DNA of 64,000 nucleotides from Paraburkholderia sp. FT54 (GCF_031585635.1 NZ_CP134196.1:1984001-2048000), one strand, 5' to 3'. Counted from the stretch's first letter, positions 36,168 to 46,147 are shown. Notes: generated by a model not told the origin, from the sequence alone. Made by a program: numbers and translations.

Positions 36168-37625
36168 TCAGGCCGACTTGCCTTTCGCCAGCGACGAATA
36201 ACCGGCTCCGTCAGGCTTCGCACTCGCGTTCGTCGAGCGCGCCGGCGGCATGCCGGCTTCCATCGGCGAGACCGCCGCGACCGAGAACGCAAAGGTGTTG
36301 ATGCCGTGCGCGCTTTGCGCCGACACGGTGCCGCGATGCATCTCCGCAATCGCCTTGACGATCGCGAGACCCAGTCCATGGTTTTCGCGGCTGTTCGTGC
36401 GCGAGACCTCCGCGCGATAGAACCGGTCGAACAGATGTTCGAGCACATCCGGCGCGATCGGCTCACCGGGGTTGGCGACCGCGACGCGCACCTGATCCTG
36501 GTCACTCACGATCGTCACGCTGATCTCGGCGTCCGGCTCGCAATGCTGGATGGCGTTCATCAACAGGTTCGCGCAGGCCCGGCCGAACAGCGAGCGGTTC
36601 ACGCGCGCCATGGCGTCGCCGCGCAATTGCGCGCGCACCTGCGCTTCCTCGAGCGGTATCTCCAGAAACTCCAGCGTATGCGCGACCTCCGCGGCCAGCG
36701 ACACGTCGATGAGGCCCGTTGCGCGTTCGCCCTGGTCGGCGCGGGCGAGGAACAGCATGTCGTTGATGATCGCCCGCATGCGCTCGAATTCTTCGAGATT
36801 CGATTGCAACGTATGGCGCAGATCGTCGACCGAGCGATTGCGTGTCAACGCCACTTCCGTCTGCCCGATCAGAATCGTCACTGGCGTGCGCAGTTCATGG
36901 GCCACGTCCGCATTGAACGATTCGAGGCGGCCATATGCGCCGTCGAGCCGCTCGAGTGCGCCGTTGAAGGAGTTGGCCAGGTCGTTCAGTTCGGGCGGCA
37001 GCGAGGCCGTATTCAGGCGCTGCGAGCGGTTGTTCGGACTCACGGTGGAAGCGTCGCGCGTGAGGCGCGTGAGCGGCGCGAGGCCGAGCCGCGTCACCGA
37101 ATAGCTGAGCAACAGCACGGCGAGACTGCCGAGCGCCGACAGCGCGGCGAGCGCCGAACCGAACACGCGCATGGTGCGCACATTGGGCGAATAGCTCGCG
37201 GCCACCTGCAATTGCACCGCCGGACGCGCGCCATAAGCCGGGATGGTCGCCGTCGAAGTCAGCATGTCCTCGCCGCCGGCCGGCGTCACGCGCGCATAGC
37301 CGCCCGCCCAGCGCGTGACCAGCGAACCGTCGACCGGTGTGCCGTAGTGGAAATACGGATCCGTGCTCGACACCGCGTACACGATGCTGCCGTCGTGCGG
37401 CGTCATGTCGGTGAGCTTTTCACGCGCCATGCGCCACTTATCCGGCGTCACGGCGTGATAGACGATGATGCGCGCAATCTGCGTGCGATCGTCGAGCGAC
37501 TCGCGCAAATGGTGTTCGAGCTGCGTGCGCAGCACCAGAAAGAGCCCCGTGCCGACCAGCGTGAACACGAACAGCGCGACGAACGCGAACATCAACGCGA
37601 GGCGCCGGGCGATCGAGCGGTTCAT
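36168..37625 (-). CDS. Heavy-metal-type sensor histidine kinase (CusS-like)
   Basis: The 485-residue kinase has two membrane helices (about 10-33 and 155-178) around a periplasmic domain of about 120 residues. A HAMP region, the H-box ADVAHELRTPVT with H243, the N-box ANLLMNAIQHCE and the glycine box ENHGLGLAIVKAI follow. The order and sequence resemble the CusS/IrlS group, which often senses copper, silver or zinc. Its ATG overlaps the regulator stop (ATGA). The tail after residue about 455 is Pro/Ala/Ser-rich. It forms the end of the second RND operon. Confidence 0.92.
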   Translation of the reverse strand: MNRSIARRLALMFAFVALFVFTLVGTGLFLVLRTQLEHHLRESLDDRTQIARIIVYHAVTPDKWRMAREKLTDMTPHDGSIVYAVSSTDPYFHYGTPVDGSLVTRWAGGYARVTPAGGEDMLTSTATIPAYGARPAVQLQVAASYSPNVRTMRVFGSALAALSALGSLAVLLLSYSVTRLGLAPLTRLTRDASTVSPNNRSQRLNTASLPPELNDLANSFNGALERLDGAYGRLESFNADVAHELRTPVTILIGQTEVALTRNRSVDDLRHTLQSNLEEFERMRAIINDMLFLARADQGERATGLIDVSLAAEVAHTLEFLEIPLEEAQVRAQLRGDAMARVNRSLFGRACANLLMNAIQHCEPDAEISVTIVSDQDQVRVAVANPGEPIAPDVLEHLFDRFYRAEVSRTNSRENHGLGLAIVKAIAEMHRGTVSAQSAHGINTFAFSVAAVSPMEAGMPPARSTNASAKPDGAGYSSLAKGKSA

Positions 37626-38308
37626 GACTGCTCCGCCTCTTCGCGCACTTCCAGCACGTAACCCATGCCGCGCACGGTATGCAGCAGTTTCGAGGGGAAC
37701 GGGCCGTCGAGCTTGGCGCGCAATCGTTTGATCGCGGTCTCGACCACGTTCGTATGACTGTCGAAATTGACGTCCCAGACGAGTTCGGTAATGGCCGTCT
37801 TCGACAGAATGTCGCCTTGCCGGCGCGCCAGCACGCTGAGCAACTGGAATTCCTTAGCGGTCAGATCGAGCCGCACACCGTCGCGGGTCGCGCGCCGGCC
37901 GATCAGATCGACGAACAGATCGCCGACGGAAATCAGTGTCGATTCCTGCGAACGGGTGCGGCGTGCCAGCGCGTGCAGCCGCTCGACCAGTTCGAGGAAC
38001 GAAAAGGGTTTGGTGAGGTAGTCGTCGGCGCCTTCGCGCAGACCGCGCACACGGTCGTTCACGTGGTCGCGCGCGGTGAGCATGATGACCGGCGTCGATT
38101 TGCGCATGCGCAGCGCCTTCAGCACGCTGAAACCGTCGCGTTTGGGCAGCATCACGTCGAGGACGATCACGTCGTAATCGAATTCGGTGGCCAGATGCAT
38201 GCCTTCCTCGCCGTCGAGCGCGACGTCGACGACCCAGCCCTGCTCTGTCAAACCGGAGCGCAGGTAGTCGACCACCTTGTGCTCGTCTTCAACAATCAGC
38301 AATTTCAT
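37622..38308 (-). CDS. OmpR-family response regulator (CusR/IrlR-like)
   Basis: A 228-residue regulator with phospho-acceptor D51 (VLDVMLPKRDGF), K100 (LTKPFSF) and a C-terminal winged helix (SHTNVVETAIKRLRAKLDGPFPSKLLHTVRGMGYVLE). This sequence type is that of heavy-metal response regulators. It is followed by its kinase with a 4-bp overlap and lies 94 bp downstream of the outer-membrane factor gene, so it is probably cotranscribed with the pump or has its own promoter in the gap. Confidence 0.93.
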   Translation of the reverse strand: MKLLIVEDEHKVVDYLRSGLTEQGWVVDVALDGEEGMHLATEFDYDVIVLDVMLPKRDGFSVLKALRMRKSTPVIMLTARDHVNDRVRGLREGADDYLTKPFSFLELVERLHALARRTRSQESTLISVGDLFVDLIGRRATRDGVRLDLTAKEFQLLSVLARRQGDILSKTAITELVWDVNFDSHTNVVETAIKRLRAKLDGPFPSKLLHTVRGMGYVLEVREEAEQS

Positions 38309-38402
38309 GCGCGTCCCCTTGTATCTGCATTATACGAAACGCCTTGCATTTCACTTGCGCACCGCTTGCGTGCCTCTGCTTCTGTTTTCATGATCCGCCA
38401 GC

Positions 38403-39899
38403 TCACCGCGCGGGAGCCATCGCCTCCTTCGTATCGTCGGGCTGCGCGCCCCTGGGTGTATCCGACATGTCCGTGCCGACGTCCCAGCCACCGCCGAGCG
38501 CCTTCACGAGCGAGACCGACAGCGTCATCTGCTGGCCATGAATCTGCACGTCCTGGCGCTCACTGTTGAGCAGCGACTGCTGCGCGGTGATGACGTCGAG
38601 GTAAGCGACAAGGCCGCCCGAATAGCGGTCATTGGCGAGCGCCAGCAGATGCTGCGCGTCGGTGACGGCCTCGCTGGACTGCTTCGCCGCGCCGTCCAGC
38701 ACGGAGAGTCCGGTGATGCCGTCCTGCACCTGCTGGAACGCGGTGAGCACGGTCTGGCGGTAGTTCGCCTCGGTCGCCTTGTAGCCTTCGCTCGCGAACT
38801 GCACGTTGGCCGCGCGGCGGCCGCCGTCGAACAGCACCTGGCCGACCGCCGCGCCGAGCGTCCACATCAGCGAGGGCGCGCTCAGCAGGCTGGCGAACTG
38901 CGTGCTTTCCCAGCCGATGCTCGGCGCAAGTGTGAGACTCGGGAAAAACGCCGCTTTGGCGACGCCGATCTGCGCGTTCGCCGCGGCCATCGCGCGCTCC
39001 GCCGAAGCGACATCCGGCCGCCGCTGTAGCACGTCGCTCGGCACGCCGAGCGGAATTGCCGGAACCTGGACCGCGAGCACCTTGGGTTCGATCGAGAACT
39101 GCGGCGCGGGCACGCCGGCCAGTGCGGCGATCGCATGTTCGAACTGCGCGCGCTGATTCAGCAGCAGTTGCGCCTGCACACGGGTCGAGTCGAGCAGCGA
39201 CTTTTGCTGCAGCACGTCGAGCCCCGACACCGAACCGAGATCGTGTTCAGTCGTCACGTAGTCGAGCGCCTTCTGCTGCAGTGTCACCGACCGGTTCAGC
39301 ACGTCGATCTCGGCGTCGAGTTCGCGCAGCGAGAAGTAGTCGGTGGCGAGATCGGTGGTGAGCACGAGCCGCGCGTTGGCGAGGTCGTCGGCCGATTGCT
39401 GTGCGGAAGCCGCCGCGCCTTCCACCTCACGACGTATCCGGCCGAATAGATCGGTGTCGTAGGTGATGGTGGGGCCGAGCTGCACGCTGTTCTGCACCGT
39501 CGACATGGTAGGCGTGCCGTAATTGGTCTGCGGACGGTTCTGCGAAATCCGGAAGCGCGATGCCTGCGCCGCAAGATCGACTTCGGGAACCTGCTGCGCC
39601 CGGGTGTTCGCGAGCGTCGCCCGCGACTGCTCGTAATGCGCGCTGGCCGCCAGCAGCGTCTGATTCTGCGCGAGCGCCTGCGTCTCCAATGTGGCGAGCG
39701 TCGGATCGCCGAACGCGCTCCACCAGTCCGGCGAGATCGGCGCATGCGACGGTACGGCCACGCGCCAGTACGAATCGGTTTGCCAGGTGGGCGGCACCTC
39801 GGCTTGCGGCCGCTGATAGTCCGGCCCGACCGTGCACGCGGTCAGCAGCGCCGTGCCTGCCAGCGTGGTCAGCGCACGGGAAGTGGCCACGTGCTTCAC
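38403..39899 (-). CDS. NodT-family outer-membrane efflux lipoprotein, GTG start
   Basis: The start is GTG at 39899, overlapping the adaptor stop by 4 bp (GTGA). The signal KHVATSRALTTLAGTALLTAC ends in a lipobox, followed by TVGPDYQRP as usual for the family. Two efflux repeats follow (TTEHDLGSVSGLDVLQQ and DRYSGGLVAYLDVITAQ). Length is 498 residues. The open frame runs on for another 379 codons upstream, but that part is an out-of-frame reading of the adaptor gene. It forms the outer channel for the permease at 41155-44394. Confidence 0.93.
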   Translation of the reverse strand: MKHVATSRALTTLAGTALLTACTVGPDYQRPQAEVPPTWQTDSYWRVAVPSHAPISPDWWSAFGDPTLATLETQALAQNQTLLAASAHYEQSRATLANTRAQQVPEVDLAAQASRFRISQNRPQTNYGTPTMSTVQNSVQLGPTITYDTDLFGRIRREVEGAAASAQQSADDLANARLVLTTDLATDYFSLRELDAEIDVLNRSVTLQQKALDYVTTEHDLGSVSGLDVLQQKSLLDSTRVQAQLLLNQRAQFEHAIAALAGVPAPQFSIEPKVLAVQVPAIPLGVPSDVLQRRPDVASAERAMAAANAQIGVAKAAFFPSLTLAPSIGWESTQFASLLSAPSLMWTLGAAVGQVLFDGGRRAANVQFASEGYKATEANYRQTVLTAFQQVQDGITGLSVLDGAAKQSSEAVTDAQHLLALANDRYSGGLVAYLDVITAQQSLLNSERQDVQIHGQQMTLSVSLVKALGGGWDVGTDMSDTPRGAQPDDTKEAMAPAR

Positions 39900-41119
39900 G
39901 ACGCCCCCTTGCCGTTGGCCTGCACCTGCTGGATCTGCACGTGATCGCCGTCCGCGATCGAATCGCTCGGGTTGATGATGATCTTGTCGTTGGCCTCGAT
40001 CCCGCTTTCGATTTCGAGCGACTGGCCGAGGTCCTGTGCGATCACGATCTTGTGCAACTGCACGTTGCCCTTCGCATCGACCACCGCAACCCGCGGGCCT
40101 TCGGCGCGAAACAGCAGCGCGTTGCCCGGCACCATCAGCCGCGCGTGCGCCGCGGCCGGCACCGCGACCTGGACATAGGCGCCGGGCCGCAGCTTGTTGT
40201 CCGAATTCGGCAGCGTCACTTCGATCTGCAACGAACGGGTGGGCACGTCGATCGCGCCGGAAATGTGCGTGATCGTGCCGTGGAATGGCTGGCCCGGCAG
40301 TTCGGCCTGCGTCACCACCACCTTCTGCCCCACCGACACGTTTTGCGCATACGCCTGCGGCAACTGCACATAGACGCGCAGCGGGTCCGACTGCGCGAGC
40401 GCGAACAGCGCGCGGCTCGTGCCGCTGCCCGCATCGATCAGGTCGCCGACATCCACATTGCGTTGCGTGACCACGCCCGCGAACGGCGCGACGATGCGCT
40501 TGAACGATTCGAGTTGCTGCAGGCGCTTGACGTTGGCGTCGGCGGCGGCGAGATTGGCGACGTCCTGCGCGTAAGTGCTCTGCCGTTCGTCGAGTTCCTG
40601 TTGCGAGACCGCATCGCGCTGACGCAATTGTTGCCAGCGGTCGAGCGAGCTTTTGGCAAGGCCGAGGCTCGAACTGGTTTGCTGGCGCTGCGCCAATGCC
40701 TGCGCGAGTTCCTGATCGATTTCCGGCGTATCGAGATCGGCGAGCAGTTGGCCCTGCTTCACGCGCGTGCCGATATCGGCGTACCAGTGCAGCAGATAAC
40801 CGGTGGAGCGCGCGTAGATCGGCGATTCGACGAAGCCGCGCAGCGTGCCCGGCAACAAGGTATTGCCGCCGCCTTCGGTTTGCGTCGGACTCACCACGTT
40901 CACATACTGCGTGGCGTTCTGCTTCGTGGTCTCCGCCACCGAACGGTTTTGCATCAGGTTCGCGATCACGGTGCGCAACGCCCCGACGGCCAGCAGTGCC
41001 AGCACGATCCAGACGGCGATCCTGGCGCGTTTCCATTCGCGATGGCGCGGCGGCAAGGCGTGGCCGCCTTCGGTCTCTCGCGCGGGAATCGCTAGCGATG
41101 CATGAGTTTTTTCGGTCAT
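39896..41119 (-). CDS. RND efflux periplasmic adaptor (MdtA/CzcB-like)
   Basis: The 407-residue adaptor has one N-terminal membrane helix (RIAVWIVLALLAVGALRTVI), not a lipobox. Lipoyl halves (GTLRGFVESPIYARSTGYLLHWYADIGTRV and FKRIVAPFAGVVTQRNVDVGDLI) flank a helical hairpin. Beta-barrel and membrane-proximal domains complete it. It connects the permease upstream with the outer-membrane factor downstream; the three genes are in the order permease, adaptor, channel. Confidence 0.93.
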   Translation of the reverse strand: MTEKTHASLAIPARETEGGHALPPRHREWKRARIAVWIVLALLAVGALRTVIANLMQNRSVAETTKQNATQYVNVVSPTQTEGGGNTLLPGTLRGFVESPIYARSTGYLLHWYADIGTRVKQGQLLADLDTPEIDQELAQALAQRQQTSSSLGLAKSSLDRWQQLRQRDAVSQQELDERQSTYAQDVANLAAADANVKRLQQLESFKRIVAPFAGVVTQRNVDVGDLIDAGSGTSRALFALAQSDPLRVYVQLPQAYAQNVSVGQKVVVTQAELPGQPFHGTITHISGAIDVPTRSLQIEVTLPNSDNKLRPGAYVQVAVPAAAHARLMVPGNALLFRAEGPRVAVVDAKGNVQLHKIVIAQDLGQSLEIESGIEANDKIIINPSDSIADGDHVQIQQVQANGKGAS

Positions 41120-41154
41120 CTCAGTCAGCCATCTCAGTCAGCCGTCATTTAACT

Positions 41155-44100
41155 TTACGCGGGCTTGCTGGCGCCGCCGTGCCCGGGCGCGGGGCCGTCG
41201 TGGCCGCCGCCATGGGAACCCGTGTGGTTCGTGTCGTCATCGTCATGATCGTCGCGGTGGCGACGTGCGAGGCGCGTGTGAATCGCCGCGAACACCAGCG
41301 GCACGAAAAACAGCGTGGACACGGTGGCAAACAGCAAGCCGCCGATCACCGCGCGGCCGAGCGGCGCATTCTGCTCGGCGCCTTCGCCGAGACCGAGCGC
41401 CATCGGAATCATGCCGATGATCATCGCGAAGGCGGTCATCAGCACCGGCCTGATCCGGCTCGCACCGGCTTCGAGCGCTGCGGTCAGCGGCGGTGCGCCG
41501 GCGGAAAGCCGCTGGCGCGCGAACGACACCATCAGAATACTGTTGGCGGTGGCCACGCCCATGGTCATGATCGCGCCGGTCAAGGCCGGCACGCTCAGGT
41601 GCGTGCCGGTCAGGAACAGCATCCACACAATGCCCGCCAGCGCCGCGGGCAAGGCGCTGACGATGATCAGAGGATCGACCCACGACTGGAAATTCACCAC
41701 GATCAACAGGTACACCAGCACGATGGCCGTCGCCACGCCGATGCCCAGACCGAAGAACGAACTGCGCATGGTCTGCACCTGGCCGCGCACGGTAATCTGA
41801 CTGCCGCGCGGCAGCGACGCGCGCATGTTGTCCACCAGCTTGTCGACCTGATTCGCCACACTGCCCAGATCGCGCTTCTCGACGCTCACATACAGATCGA
41901 TCACCGGCCTGATGTTGTAGTGGTTGACTTCCGCGAACTGTGTCTGCGGCGAGACCCGCACCAGGTTGCCGAGCAATTGCGTCGGGCCGTTGGCCGAACC
42001 CGACACCGGCGTGCGCAACAGCTCATCGATCGACGACACCTGATACTGCGGGGTTTGCACGGCCACACTGTATTCCACGCCGTTGCGGTTGTTGAACCAG
42101 AAACCCGGCGATGTTTGCGAACTGCCCGACAACGAAATGAGCACGTTTTGCGCCACGTTGCTCGCGCTCAGATTGAGTTGCTGCAGACGCGTGCGATCCA
42201 TCTGAAGATTGATCGCGGGTTCATCCAGTTTCTGCTGGATGTGCGTGTCCACCGTGCCGGGAATCATGCGCACCTGTTTCAGCAGCTTGCGCGCGATGTC
42301 GAAGTTGCCCTCCTGATTCGCCCCGGAAATCTGCACGTCCACTGCGGCAGGCAGGCCGAAGTTCAGAATCTGCGTGACGATGTCGGCCGGCTGGAAGAAA
42401 AACTCGACGCCCGGAAAACGCTGCGGCAGGAGCGCGCGCAGTCTGTCCATGTAGATTTGCGTCGGCTTGTGGTCTTCATTGAGCGCCACCTGGATCTCGC
42501 CGTCAAGCGTGCCGATCGTGCCTGCGTTGCTGTACGAGAGGTTGATGCCGCTATACGGCAAACCGAGATTGTCGAGTATCGTGCCGAGTTCTTTCTCCGG
42601 CACGACCTCGCGAATCACTTTTTCGACTTCATCGGCAAGACGCGCGGTTTCCTCGATGCGGGTGCCAGTCGGCGCACGCATGTGCAGGCGAATGTCGCCG
42701 GCGTCCACACTCGGGAAGAAGTCTTCGCCGAGCACGAAAATCAGGCCCATCGAGACGACGCAAAAGCCGAGGAACATGCTGCCGAACATGCCACGGCGCA
42801 CCAGCAAGCTGCTGAGAATCATGATGTAGCCGGCGCGCATGCGCTCGAAACCACGATCGAAGCGGTGATAGAGGCGCATGAACAGATTCGGCTTCGCGCC
42901 CTGCTTCGGCTTGTGCGCGTGACCCATCAGCAGCATCGCGAGAGTCGGCACCAGCGTACGCGACAGAACGTACGAAGCCAGCATCGCGAACACCACGGCT
43001 TCTGCGAGCGGCACGAACAGGTAACGCGCCACGCCGGTCAGGAAGAACATCGGCACGAACACGATACAGATACATAGCGTCGACACCAGCGCGGGAATCG
43101 CGATTTCGCCCGCGCCCTCGAGAATCGCATCGTGCAGATTCGTGCCCATATGCAGATGCCGTTCGATGTTCTCGATCGTCACCGTGGCATCGTCCACCAG
43201 AATCCCGACCGCCAGCGCGAGACCGCCGAGCGTCATGATGTTGATGGTCTGCCCGAGCGCGTGCAGCACGATCAGCGAGGACAAAATGGACAGCGGAATC
43301 GAGACCGCGATGATGCAGGTGCTGCGCCAGTTGCCGAGGAACAGCAGAATCATCGCGGCGGTCAGCGCGGCGGCGACCAGCGCCTCGCGCACCACGCCCT
43401 GCACCGCCGCTTTCACGAACAGCGACTGATCGAACAACGCGGTGATCTTCAGGTCCGGCGGCAACGCGGCTTGTGCGCCCGGCAGCAACCCCTTGAGCGT
43501 ATTGACGATGGACAGCGTCGACGCACTGCCGTTCTTGAGCACGGACATCAGCACGCCGCGATGGCCGTCCTGCCGCACGACATTGGTCTGTGGCGAGTAG
43601 CCGTCACGCACGTGCGCAACCTCGCGCAGATACGTCGTCGCGCCGTTGAGCGTGCGCACCGGAATATCGTTGAGCCCTTCCACCGTGGCGGGCGAGCCGT
43701 TCATGTTGATCGTGTATTCCTTCGGCCCGATCTTCGCCGTGCCGGTCGGCAGAATCAGGTTTTGCGCGTTGAACGCGCTAACCACGTCGGAGGGCGTCAG
43801 CCCTTTGGCAAGCAACGCGCGCGTGTCGAGATCGACGGAGATCAACCGCGACTTGCCGCCATACGGATACGGCACGGCCGCGCCAGGAATGGTCACGAGT
43901 TGCGGACGCAGGAAGTTCAGCGCCGTGTCGTTGAGCGCCTGCTCGGAGAGCTTCGGGCTCGACAGGCCGAGCTGGATCACCGGAATACTGGAAGCGGAAT
44001 AGCTGATCACCAGCGGCGGCGTGGCGCCTGGCGGCATCTGTTTGACCTGCGCCTGTTCGACGGCCACGATCTGCGCGATCGCGGTCTGGATGTTCGCATT

Positions 44101-44394
44101 CGGTTGCAGGAACACCTTCAGGATCGCGATGCCCGCGAGCGATTGCGATTCGATGTGCTCGATGTCGTTGACCGTGGTGGTCAGACCGCGCTCGTTCCCC
44201 GACGCGATGCGGTTGGCCATGTCTTCAGCCGACAAGCCCGTGTAGGTCCAGATGATGCTGACCACCGGAATATTGATTTCCGGCAGCACGTCGACCGGCG
44301 TGGTGAACAGCACGAATGGCGTCGCCAGCAAGATCAGAATGGCCATCACGATGAACGTGTATGGCCGTTTAAGCGCAACGTTGACGATCCACAT
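41155..44394 (-). CDS. RND efflux permease with His/Asp-rich C-terminal tail
   Basis: The 1079-residue pump begins MWIVNVALKRPYTFIVMAIL and has the Asp pair in the fourth helix (VGILVDDATVTIENIERHLH). This is not the charged pattern of classic heavy-metal (CzcA/CusA) pumps, so an organic substrate is likely although the neighbouring two-component system looks metal-responsive. The chain ends with a cytoplasmic tail of about 40 residues rich in His and Asp (RRHRDDHDDDDTNHTGSHGG and HDGPAPGHGG), which could bind metal ions. Twelve membrane segments and two periplasmic domains are present. It is the first gene of its operon. Confidence 0.93.
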   Translation of the reverse strand: MWIVNVALKRPYTFIVMAILILLATPFVLFTTPVDVLPEINIPVVSIIWTYTGLSAEDMANRIASGNERGLTTTVNDIEHIESQSLAGIAILKVFLQPNANIQTAIAQIVAVEQAQVKQMPPGATPPLVISYSASSIPVIQLGLSSPKLSEQALNDTALNFLRPQLVTIPGAAVPYPYGGKSRLISVDLDTRALLAKGLTPSDVVSAFNAQNLILPTGTAKIGPKEYTINMNGSPATVEGLNDIPVRTLNGATTYLREVAHVRDGYSPQTNVVRQDGHRGVLMSVLKNGSASTLSIVNTLKGLLPGAQAALPPDLKITALFDQSLFVKAAVQGVVREALVAAALTAAMILLFLGNWRSTCIIAVSIPLSILSSLIVLHALGQTINIMTLGGLALAVGILVDDATVTIENIERHLHMGTNLHDAILEGAGEIAIPALVSTLCICIVFVPMFFLTGVARYLFVPLAEAVVFAMLASYVLSRTLVPTLAMLLMGHAHKPKQGAKPNLFMRLYHRFDRGFERMRAGYIMILSSLLVRRGMFGSMFLGFCVVSMGLIFVLGEDFFPSVDAGDIRLHMRAPTGTRIEETARLADEVEKVIREVVPEKELGTILDNLGLPYSGINLSYSNAGTIGTLDGEIQVALNEDHKPTQIYMDRLRALLPQRFPGVEFFFQPADIVTQILNFGLPAAVDVQISGANQEGNFDIARKLLKQVRMIPGTVDTHIQQKLDEPAINLQMDRTRLQQLNLSASNVAQNVLISLSGSSQTSPGFWFNNRNGVEYSVAVQTPQYQVSSIDELLRTPVSGSANGPTQLLGNLVRVSPQTQFAEVNHYNIRPVIDLYVSVEKRDLGSVANQVDKLVDNMRASLPRGSQITVRGQVQTMRSSFFGLGIGVATAIVLVYLLIVVNFQSWVDPLIIVSALPAALAGIVWMLFLTGTHLSVPALTGAIMTMGVATANSILMVSFARQRLSAGAPPLTAALEAGASRIRPVLMTAFAMIIGMIPMALGLGEGAEQNAPLGRAVIGGLLFATVSTLFFVPLVFAAIHTRLARRHRDDHDDDDTNHTGSHGGGHDGPAPGHGGASKPA

Positions 44395-44613
44395 GAAACG
44401 CGCCCGAATGAATGCAGGTAAGGGATGGGTGAATCTGCGCCTATGCTAGATCGGTGGCGCCAACGCCTGCATGGCGCCAAAATGGCGCAATTGTCAGGAA
44501 GCTCGATGTAAGGAAACGCGACTCTGAATGGCGTTACGGTTTGCCGAAAAGCAAACGTTTGATGAGCGAAGATAGCCGAGGTTGAGGCGTCGCTTCAAAT
44601 CGATGCCGTACGC

Positions 44614-44649
44614 AAAAAAATTGCCGGTCAGCCTCAACGGTGACCGGCA
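44614..44649 (-). terminator. Rho-independent terminator of the VOC gene
   Basis: TGCCGGTCA (44622-44630) and TGACCGGCA (44641-44649) pair perfectly over nine bases with a ten-base loop. On the minus strand the hairpin is followed by seven T, from the A run 44614-44620. It lies 36 bp after the VOC gene stop. Confidence 0.85.
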
Positions 44650-44684
44650 TCTTCATTGGATGCTGCCGGGTGATTACACCAGCC

Positions 44685-45119
44685 TTACTTGGCAAACAAC
44701 GACGACATATCCGCAAACGCCTTGAATTCCAGCGCATTGCCCGACGGGTCGAGGAAGAACATGGTCGCCTGCTCGCCGACTTCGCCCTTGAAACGCACGT
44801 GCGGCTCGATGATGAAGTCGATGCCGGCGGCCGTCAGCTTGTCCGCGGCGGCCTGCCATTGCGCCATCGAGAGCACCGCGCCGAAGTGACGGACCGGCAC
44901 GGCATCGCCGTCGACCTTGCTGGTCTGACGGTGGCCGATTTCCTCAGGCGCGAGGTGCGCGACGATCTGATGGCCGTAAAAATTGAAATCGACCCACGCG
45001 TCCGAGCTGCGCCCTTCCGGACAGCCCAGCAGTTCGCCGTAAAACTCCCGCGCGGCGGCAATGCTATGAACAGGGAACGCCAGATGGAACGGCGGCAAGA
45101 CGGTGTCGGCAACGCTCAT
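44685..45119 (-). CDS. VOC-superfamily (glyoxalase-like) protein
   Basis: A 144-residue protein with two beta-alpha-beta-beta-beta modules: [24 protein letters not shown] and [18 protein letters not shown], ending [15 protein letters not shown]. Candidate metal ligands are His in FHLAF, His in RHFGAVL and Glu in ALEFK, the usual HHE/HHE-like pattern of VOC metalloenzymes. Members are dioxygenases, isomerases, lyases or resistance proteins. It is transcribed away from a LysR regulator, which probably controls it. A clear terminator follows. Confidence 0.88.
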   Translation of the reverse strand: MSVADTVLPPFHLAFPVHSIAAAREFYGELLGCPEGRSSDAWVDFNFYGHQIVAHLAPEEIGHRQTSKVDGDAVPVRHFGAVLSMAQWQAAADKLTAAGIDFIIEPHVRFKGEVGEQATMFFLDPSGNALEFKAFADMSSLFAK

Positions 45120-45206
45120 GATGGGGAAACTCGCTGATTGGAATTAGGTTGAACGTGCAGGCGCCAGGGGCCACACGCGTGAGGCAAAGTTTAACCATGA
45201 CTAAAA

Positions 45207-45246
45207 ATGGTGAATAACGATATATATTTGAGCTGACCATCACCAT
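45207..45246. promoter_or_regulatory. Possible LysR operator between the VOC and LysR genes
   Basis: The divergent gap has an inverted repeat, ATGGTGA (45207-45213) and TCACCAT (45240-45246), around an AT-rich core (ATATATATTT). Such AT-rich dyads between a LysR gene and its divergent target commonly bind the regulator. The 26-bp spacer is longer than usual. Confidence 0.35.
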
Positions 45247-45262
45247 ATTCGATCAAACAATC

Positions 45263-46147
45263 ATGCTGAGCGAACTCAAAACCTTCATCGCCATCAGCCA
45301 GTACGGCACGTTTTCCGGCGCCGGCGCGCGCATCGGCCTGACGCAATCCGCCGTGAGCGCACAGATGCAGCGGCTCGAAGAGGAACTCGGTTTCGCGCTA
45401 TTCGACCGCACGGGCCGCTCCGCCACGCTCAACGATGCCGGCCGCGAAACGCTCGCGCTCGCCGAGGAAATGATGACGCTCTACGCGCGGCTCTCCGAAC
45501 GTGGCGCGGTCGCGGCTGAGAGCGGCATGCTGCGGGTGGGCGCGATTGCGTCGGCGCAAGTGTCGTTTCTCGCCGACGCGCTGGCGCGCTTTCGCGACGA
45601 CCGCCCCGGCTGGCGTCTTCGCGTCGTGCCCGGCGTGTCGCTGGGCTTGCTGGGGCAAGTGGATTCCGGTGAACTGGATCTGGCCGTCATCATCAAACCG
45701 CCCTTCGCGCTGCCGTCCGAGCTCGAATGGCGCACGCTCGTCGCCGAGCCGTTCGTGCTGCTCGTGCCCAAGGCGCTCGCGCGCGGCAAAGGCGAGGCGC
45801 GATCCTGGCGCGAACTGCTGCGCAGCGAACCGTTTATCCGCTACGACCGTACCTCGTTCGGCGGCAGGCTGGTCGACCGGTTTCTGCGACGCTCGCGGCT
45901 GAACGTGCACGACGTGGTCGAACTGGACGAATTGCAAGGGATCGTGCAACTGGTCGCGCGCGGCATCGGCGTGGCGCTGATTCCAGATAGCGCGGGACTC
46001 GGCAAATGGCCCGCCAACGTCGTCGCGCTCGAACTCGGCGAGGCGACATTTCAGCGGGAGATCGGCCTCGTACTGCGTCCACGGCATAGCCGGCAGGCGG
46101 TGGCAGGCGCGCTCGCCGACTGCATCGGCGCGGCGGCGGGCACGTGA
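45263..46147 (+). CDS. LysR-family transcriptional regulator
   Basis: The 294-residue regulator starts at MLSELKTFIAISQYGTFSGAG, with the winged helix-turn-helix (IGLTQSAVSAQMQRLEEELGFALFDRTGR). The effector domain starts near residue 90 (GMLRVGAIASAQVSFLADALARF) and contains the usual substrate-binding fold. It is divergent from the VOC gene with a 143-bp gap, the classical arrangement for a LysR regulator and its target. The effector is unknown. Confidence 0.93.
   Translation: MLSELKTFIAISQYGTFSGAGARIGLTQSAVSAQMQRLEEELGFALFDRTGRSATLNDAGRETLALAEEMMTLYARLSERGAVAAESGMLRVGAIASAQVSFLADALARFRDDRPGWRLRVVPGVSLGLLGQVDSGELDLAVIIKPPFALPSELEWRTLVAEPFVLLVPKALARGKGEARSWRELLRSEPFIRYDRTSFGGRLVDRFLRRSRLNVHDVVELDELQGIVQLVARGIGVALIPDSAGLGKWPANVVALELGEATFQREIGLVLRPRHSRQAVAGALADCIGAAAGT

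Noticed and set aside
38403..41036. Apparent 877-codon protein ending in the outer-membrane factor
   Set aside because: Its first 379 codons are an out-of-frame reading of the adaptor gene. The lipoprotein signal and GTG at 39899 mark the true start.
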